Made by a program: the position numbers and the translations under genes. From Undibacterium sp. (GTDB lineage Bacteria > Pseudomonadota > Gammaproteobacteria > Burkholderiales > Burkholderiaceae_D), in contig JAUSNO010000005.1 of NCBI GenBank assembly GCA_030645915.1, forward strand, positions 1 to 64,000: a stretch of 64,000 nucleotides of DNA. Reading direction: 5' to 3'. The notes beneath the pieces were generated by a model that saw only the letters and a list, made by a program, of their open reading frames with translations, searched no databases and was not told where the DNA came from. This document shows positions 61,897-64,000 of this stretch, piece by piece (within the stretch, counting starts at the first letter, position 1; each line of letters opens with the position of its first letter).

Positions 61897-61983
61897 CAGC
61901 GCACGGAAACATTAGTTAATTCTGACGAAATTAGTGATACTCCCTTGATTTGATCATATGCATAACCGTTCCCAATAGAGAAA

Positions 61984-62634
61984 ATGATGTCAACAACCAC
62001 AACCACCTCAGGCAGCCTGTTTATGGTTGCGGCGCCTTCAGGCGCTGGCAAATCAACTCTGGTCAACGCACTGCTCCAGCAGGAACCGGCCATCAAATTG
62101 TCAGTTTCATTTACTACGCGAGCGCCACGCCCCGGGGAAGTCAATGGTCGCGAGTATCACTTTACGACCGTCGACGACTTCATGACACGAAAGACGCAAG
62201 GTGAATTTTTGGAATCGGCCGAAGTACATGGTAATTACTATGGAACGTCTCGCATTCTCATAGAACAACAAATGCAAGCTGGCACCGACATTTTGTTAGA
62301 AATTGACTGGCAAGGAACGCAACAAGTCAAAAAACGTTTTCCCAATGCGGTAGGAATATTTATTTTGCCTCCATCAATTCCTGCACTTGAGGATCGCTTA
62401 AAGAAGCGCGGGCAAGATGAGCCGCACGTCATTACCAGACGAATTCTAGCCGCCGGAGGTGAAATGGCGCACGCGCCAGAGTTCGAATATGTTATTATTA
62501 ATCAAGAGTTTGCGATTGCATTATCAGAATTGAACGCTATCGTTAAAGCCACCCGCTGCCGTTTTGCGCAGCAAGCTACGCGCAATGCAGCGCTGTTTGC
62601 CCAATTGGGCATCCATGCTAACCCTACAACCTAA
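61984..62634 (+). CDS. gmk: Guanylate kinase
   Basis: Phosphorylates GMP to GDP; essential for GTP and ppGpp synthesis. The 216-residue protein has the P-loop [15 protein letters not shown], the GMP-binding [32 protein letters not shown] and the LID region [16 protein letters not shown]. Two ATGs open the frame (MMSTTTT). It is followed by rpoZ after nine bases and then by a spoT/relA gene, so guanine nucleotide supply and stringent response genes lie together. Confidence 0.97.
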   Translation: MMSTTTTTSGSLFMVAAPSGAGKSTLVNALLQQEPAIKLSVSFTTRAPRPGEVNGREYHFTTVDDFMTRKTQGEFLESAEVHGNYYGTSRILIEQQMQAGTDILLEIDWQGTQQVKKRFPNAVGIFILPPSIPALEDRLKKRGQDEPHVITRRILAAGGEMAHAPEFEYVIINQEFAIALSELNAIVKATRCRFAQQATRNAALFAQLGIHANPTT

Positions 62635-62643
62635 GGAAATAAA

Positions 62644-62847
62644 ATGGCACGTATTACTATTGAAGATGCACTGAAACACATTCCTAACCGCTTTCAACTG
62701 ACTTTGTGCGCCACTTACCGCGCACGCCAGTTATTGCAAGGTCATACCCCAAAGGTTGACGCCAAGGACAAGCCGACAGTTATCGCATTGCGTGAAATAG
62801 CTGAAGGTAAAATCGGCATTGAAATGCTGAAAAAAGTCCCATTTTAA
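62644..62847 (+). CDS. rpoZ: RNA polymerase omega subunit
   Basis: Small subunit of 67 residues that helps beta' fold and forms part of a ppGpp-binding site on the polymerase. It opens [21 protein letters not shown], followed by [20 protein letters not shown] and [14 protein letters not shown], all family-typical. The short C-terminus compared with E. coli (91 residues) is usual for betaproteobacteria. AAGGAAAT before the ATG gives a good ribosome site. It lies between gmk and spoT. Confidence 0.97.
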   Translation: MARITIEDALKHIPNRFQLTLCATYRARQLLQGHTPKVDAKDKPTVIALREIAEGKIGIEMLKKVPF

Positions 62848-62891
62848 TTCTGCGCAGCGCGACCAAATGAAACCGTTGGGGATCAGACAGA

Positions 62892-64000
62892 GTGAATATT
62901 ACCGACAACCATTCTGCCTTCCCCTCCAACACTGACAAATCAGTTATGCGGTCTTCTTCGCCTCAAATAAAGAAGTCCTCCGCTACGCACTCCCATAAAG
63001 ACACACCATCGCCAGCATCGGTTGCTAGTGTCGCCTCTATCACGGCACTGGCCAATACCCTTTCTGAATACCTCTCGCCACATGATCTGAAATTAGTCAG
63101 GGAAGCGTATCGTTTTTCCGATGAAATGCATCTTGGCCAGATCAGAAAGTCTGGTGAGCCGTATATTTCACATCCGATTGCCGTTGCGGAAATCTGCGCA
63201 GAATGGAAACTCGATGTCCAAGCTATCATGGCGGCACTTTTGCATGATGTGATGGAAGATCAGGATGTCAAGAAAGAAGAACTCATAGAGCGTTTTGGCG
63301 CACCAGTGGCAGCACTGGTCGATGGACTGTCCAAACTAGAAAAAATTGAATTCCAAAGTCACATCGAAGCACAAGCGGAGAACTTCCGCAAAATGCTGCT
63401 GGCAATGGCGCGTGACGTGCGTGTTATTTTGGTCAAACTTGCAGATCGCTTGCACAACATGCGCACTTTGGGCGCAATGTCAGCAGAAAAACAGCGTCGT
63501 ATCGCCCGCGAGACCATGGAAGTTTACGTGCCGATTGCGCACCGGCTTGGATTAAATAATATTTATCGGGAATTGCAAGATCTGGCGTTTGCGCACATCT
63601 ACCCCATGCGCTACAGGACGCTTTCGAAAGCGGTAAAATCAGCCAGAGGTAATCGCCGCGAGGTCGTCAACAAGATCATGCAAAGTGTCACGATCGCACT
63701 CGCAGAAGCAGGACTAAATGCACAGGTCTATGGCAGAGAAAAAACGCTATACGGCATTTATTGCAAAATGCGCGACAAGCAATTAAGTTTTTCGCAAGTG
63801 CTAGATGTCTATGGTTTTCGGATAGTGGTTGATAACTTCCCCAACAGTTACTTCGCACTCGGCACTTTGCATGCACTCTACAAACCGATGCCAGGAAAAT
63901 TCAAAGACTATATCGCCATTCCCAAATCGAACGGTTATCAATCTTTGCATACGACATTAATCGGTCCGTATGGCACACCTGTAGAATTTCAGATACGCAC
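62892..64000 (+). CDS. spoT: Bifunctional (p)ppGpp synthase/hydrolase, cut by the window end
   Basis: The first 369 codons of a RelA/SpoT homologue. The hydrolase HD domain looks active: SHPIAVAEICAEWKLD with H94 and LLHDVMED with H118-D119, then VALVDGLSKLEKIEF-like AALVDGLSKLEKIEF and LVKLADRLHNMRTLGAM. The synthetase domain begins and includes YGREKTLYGIYCKMRDK, VYGFRIVV and KFKDYIAIPKSNGYQSLHTT. The TGS and ACT domains lie beyond the window. The start is probably the GTG giving MNITDNHSAF; an in-frame ATG 54 bases later is possible. The gene follows gmk-rpoZ as in E. coli. Confidence 0.95.
   Translation, partial: MNITDNHSAFPSNTDKSVMRSSSPQIKKSSATHSHKDTPSPASVASVASITALANTLSEYLSPHDLKLVREAYRFSDEMHLGQIRKSGEPYISHPIAVAEICAEWKLDVQAIMAALLHDVMEDQDVKKEELIERFGAPVAALVDGLSKLEKIEFQSHIEAQAENFRKMLLAMARDVRVILVKLADRLHNMRTLGAMSAEKQRRIARETMEVYVPIAHRLGLNNIYRELQDLAFAHIYPMRYRTLSKAVKSARGNRREVVNKIMQSVTIALAEAGLNAQVYGREKTLYGIYCKMRDKQLSFSQVLDVYGFRIVVDNFPNSYFALGTLHALYKPMPGKFKDYIAIPKSNGYQSLHTTLIGPYGTPVEFQIR

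Overview
The window looks like part of a betaproteobacterial chromosome, order Burkholderiales and probably an Oxalobacteraceae-type organism of moderate GC such as Undibacterium or a relative. This is inferred from gene order: trpF-trpB-trpA-accD-folC-SPOR-cvpA-purF, rlmE-ftsH-folP-glmM, hemW-rdgB-rph next to a PP2C phosphatase and a Ser/Thr kinase, and yicC-gmk-rpoZ-spoT. Nearly all of the window is ordinary core genome. I see no prophage, CRISPR array, toxin-antitoxin pair or recognisable defence island.

Region 1 (1-9.6 kb) is a signalling block. An IS5-family element fills the first 1190 bases and ends 14 bases before a methyl-accepting chemotaxis protein. After that come a receiver-only protein that has lost its phosphoacceptor Asp, CheY and CheZ. 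A periplasmic amino-acid-type binding protein, a hybrid histidine kinase with HPt domain, and an HD-GYP response regulator then form one tight run. It reads as a ligand-to-c-di-GMP pathway.

Region 2 (9.9-24 kb) holds mutS, slyD, the ribosomal oxygenase roxA, a tiny Ala-rich lipoprotein, bamC-dapA-methyltransferase, a site-2 protease, a YciO/Sua5 protein, htpX, a PHP phosphatase and a TonB-dependent receptor.

Region 3 (24-35.6 kb) is a long minus-strand biosynthetic stretch: trpF, trpB, trpA, accD, folC, a SPOR protein, cvpA and purF, with aceA and a YihY-family membrane protein upstream. An unusual 185-base spacer separates trpB from trpA.

Region 4 (35.6-45.3 kb) starts with stacked palindromic repeats. 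It continues with a WrbA-like flavoprotein, a DUF2069 protein, a GlcD-type oxidase, a DUF4124 protein, tRNA-Arg(TCT), glmM-folP-ftsH-rlmE, yhbY and greA.

Region 5 (45.5-64 kb) holds carAB with a readable promoter, a GlcG-like protein, an NlpC/P60 hydrolase, a patatin-like lipoprotein, tRNA-Ser(TGA), a GGDEF/EAL protein overlapping an EAL-like/HDOD protein, hemW-rdgB-rph, the PP2C/kinase pair, and yicC-gmk-rpoZ-spoT. The last gene is cut by the window end.

The most unusual non-coding signal is a family of dispersed palindromes. Four copies lie in four separate intergenic gaps. Their arms carry a shared core, and in one pair of copies the changes are matched on both arms. A larger nested palindrome sits beside one of the copies.
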